Of a stretch of 7,453 nucleotides of DNA, positions 7,207 through 7,453 are shown one piece after another. Every line of letters begins with the position of its first letter. The stretch's first letter is position 1. Position numbers and translations under genes: made by a program. This DNA is from DASXMX01 sp036794395 (GTDB taxonomy: Bacteria > Planctomycetota > Phycisphaerae > Tepidisphaerales > Tepidisphaeraceae): the NCBI GenBank assembly GCA_036794395.1, contig DAIRGS010000350.1, forward strand, positions 1-7,453. Direction: 5' to 3'. Under the pieces are notes generated by a model. The model saw nothing but the letters and a program-made list of their open reading frames with translations. It did no database searches and was not told the DNA's origin.

Positions 7207-7453
7207 CGACCGAATTCCCCCCTTCAAAGAATTTTTGCGCCGCTTCAAAACACCGCCAAAAGCATATGTTGCCTCATACGTTCCGATCAGGCAATTCTTC
7301 GCGAGCTTCGCGACATCTTGCGAAGTGGCGATTCGCGCCTGCTCGGAGTCACATGACCGGAAGTCGAAGGGCTCCAACCATCCAACAACCCCCCACGCCG
7401 GGGCAGAGTCGGAGCGGTACTCCGCGCAGCGCCGCCCCGGATTCCCCCCATGC
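7198..7453 (-). CDS. Possible 3' end of an unidentified upstream gene or repeated ORF (partial)
   Basis: A minus-strand frame is open for 84 codons from the window edge to a TGA at 7198-7200. From about 7377 down to 7260 it looks coding-like, with varied composition and mostly G/C third positions: EPFDFRSCDSEQARIATS, then QDVAKLAKNCLIGTYEATYA, ending in a Lys/Arg-rich tail. The first 24 residues lie over the GC-rich hairpin at 7398-7440 and look unlike protein. No ATG occurs in this frame; a TTG at 7377 is the only internal candidate and lacks a Shine-Dalgarno. I do not recognise the product. It points the same way as the cas genes, about 300 bases upstream of csb1. It could be a real C-terminus, a gene remnant, or a dispersed repeat often mis-called as a gene. 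Confidence 0.3.
   Translation of the reverse strand, partial: HGGNPGRRCAEYRSDSAPAWGVVGWLEPFDFRSCDSEQARIATSQDVAKLAKNCLIGTYEATYAFGGVLKRRKNSLKGGIRSLT
7297..7325. repeat. Tandem CTTCGCGA repeats with inverted copy
   Basis: Two adjacent nine-base copies, CTTCGCGAG and CTTCGCGAC (7297-7314), are followed by CTTGCGAAG (7317-7325). CTTCGC at 7306-7311 pairs with GCGAAG at 7320-7325 over an eight-base loop, and CGCGA/TCGCG in the first copies can form a small hairpin. It lies inside the possible partial reading frame, so coding repetition of Ala-Lys codons could explain part of it. Confidence 0.35.
7398..7440. repeat. GC-rich nested inverted repeat (REP-like or terminator-like hairpin)
   Basis: Outer arms CCGGGGC (7398-7404) and GCCCCGG (7434-7440) enclose an inner stem CGGAG/CTCCG (7410-7414 and 7420-7424) with a five-base loop. 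No T-run follows on either strand, so a classic intrinsic terminator is unlikely. A repetitive extragenic palindrome or a stem in an RNA fits better. Copy number in the genome would decide this. Confidence 0.45.

Noticed and set aside
7200..7453. Plus-strand frame open from an ATG at 7200 to the window edge
   Set aside because: Ser/Arg/His-rich product of chance composition; the minus-strand frame over the same bases looks more coding-like.
6894..7453. CRISPR array or leader upstream of csb1
   Set aside because: No direct repeats of 25-40 bases with regular spacing occur here; the only repeats are short hairpins and nine-base units.

Overview
This window carries most of a type I-G CRISPR-Cas operon (subtype formerly called I-U), all on the minus strand and read from high to low coordinates. 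The order is csb1 (the Cas7 backbone), csb2 (a Cas5-Cas6 fusion), cas3 (helicase followed by a C-terminal HD nuclease domain), a 312-residue Cas8-like or Cas3-extension protein, and the first 37 codons of a Cas4-type protein, very probably the Cas4-Cas1 fusion of this subtype, cut by the window edge at base 1. No CRISPR array lies in the window. In this subtype the array usually follows cas2, which would lie beyond base 1.

The genes are packed as one translationally coupled unit. The junctions csb1/csb2, csb2/cas3 and cas3/cas8-like are all four-base stop-start overlaps (ATGA, ATGA, GTGA), and the cas4 start follows the cas8-like stop after two bases. This supports moving two starts downstream of the longest open frames: cas3 to 4114 and csb1 to 6893. 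Csb1, Csb2 and the Cas8-like protein would form the crRNA-guided surveillance complex, with Csb2 also processing crRNA. Cas3 would unwind and degrade the target, and Cas4-Cas1 (with Cas2 outside the window) would acquire spacers.

Bases 6894-7453, upstream of csb1, hold no confident gene. They contain the csb1 ribosome-binding site, a GC-rich stretch of about 300 bases, a perfect TATAAT on the plus strand beside a short palindrome, and a minus-strand frame open from the window edge to 7198. That frame has a coding-like second half and may be the 3' end of an upstream gene or a genomic repeat. Its outer end overlaps a GC-rich nested hairpin. Ten Ns at 6286-6295 mark an assembly gap inside csb1.

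The DNA is moderately GC-rich and bacterial. Type I-G is scattered over Planctomycetes, Deltaproteobacteria, Actinobacteria and others. A planctomycete or similar host is possible, but nothing here fixes the taxon.
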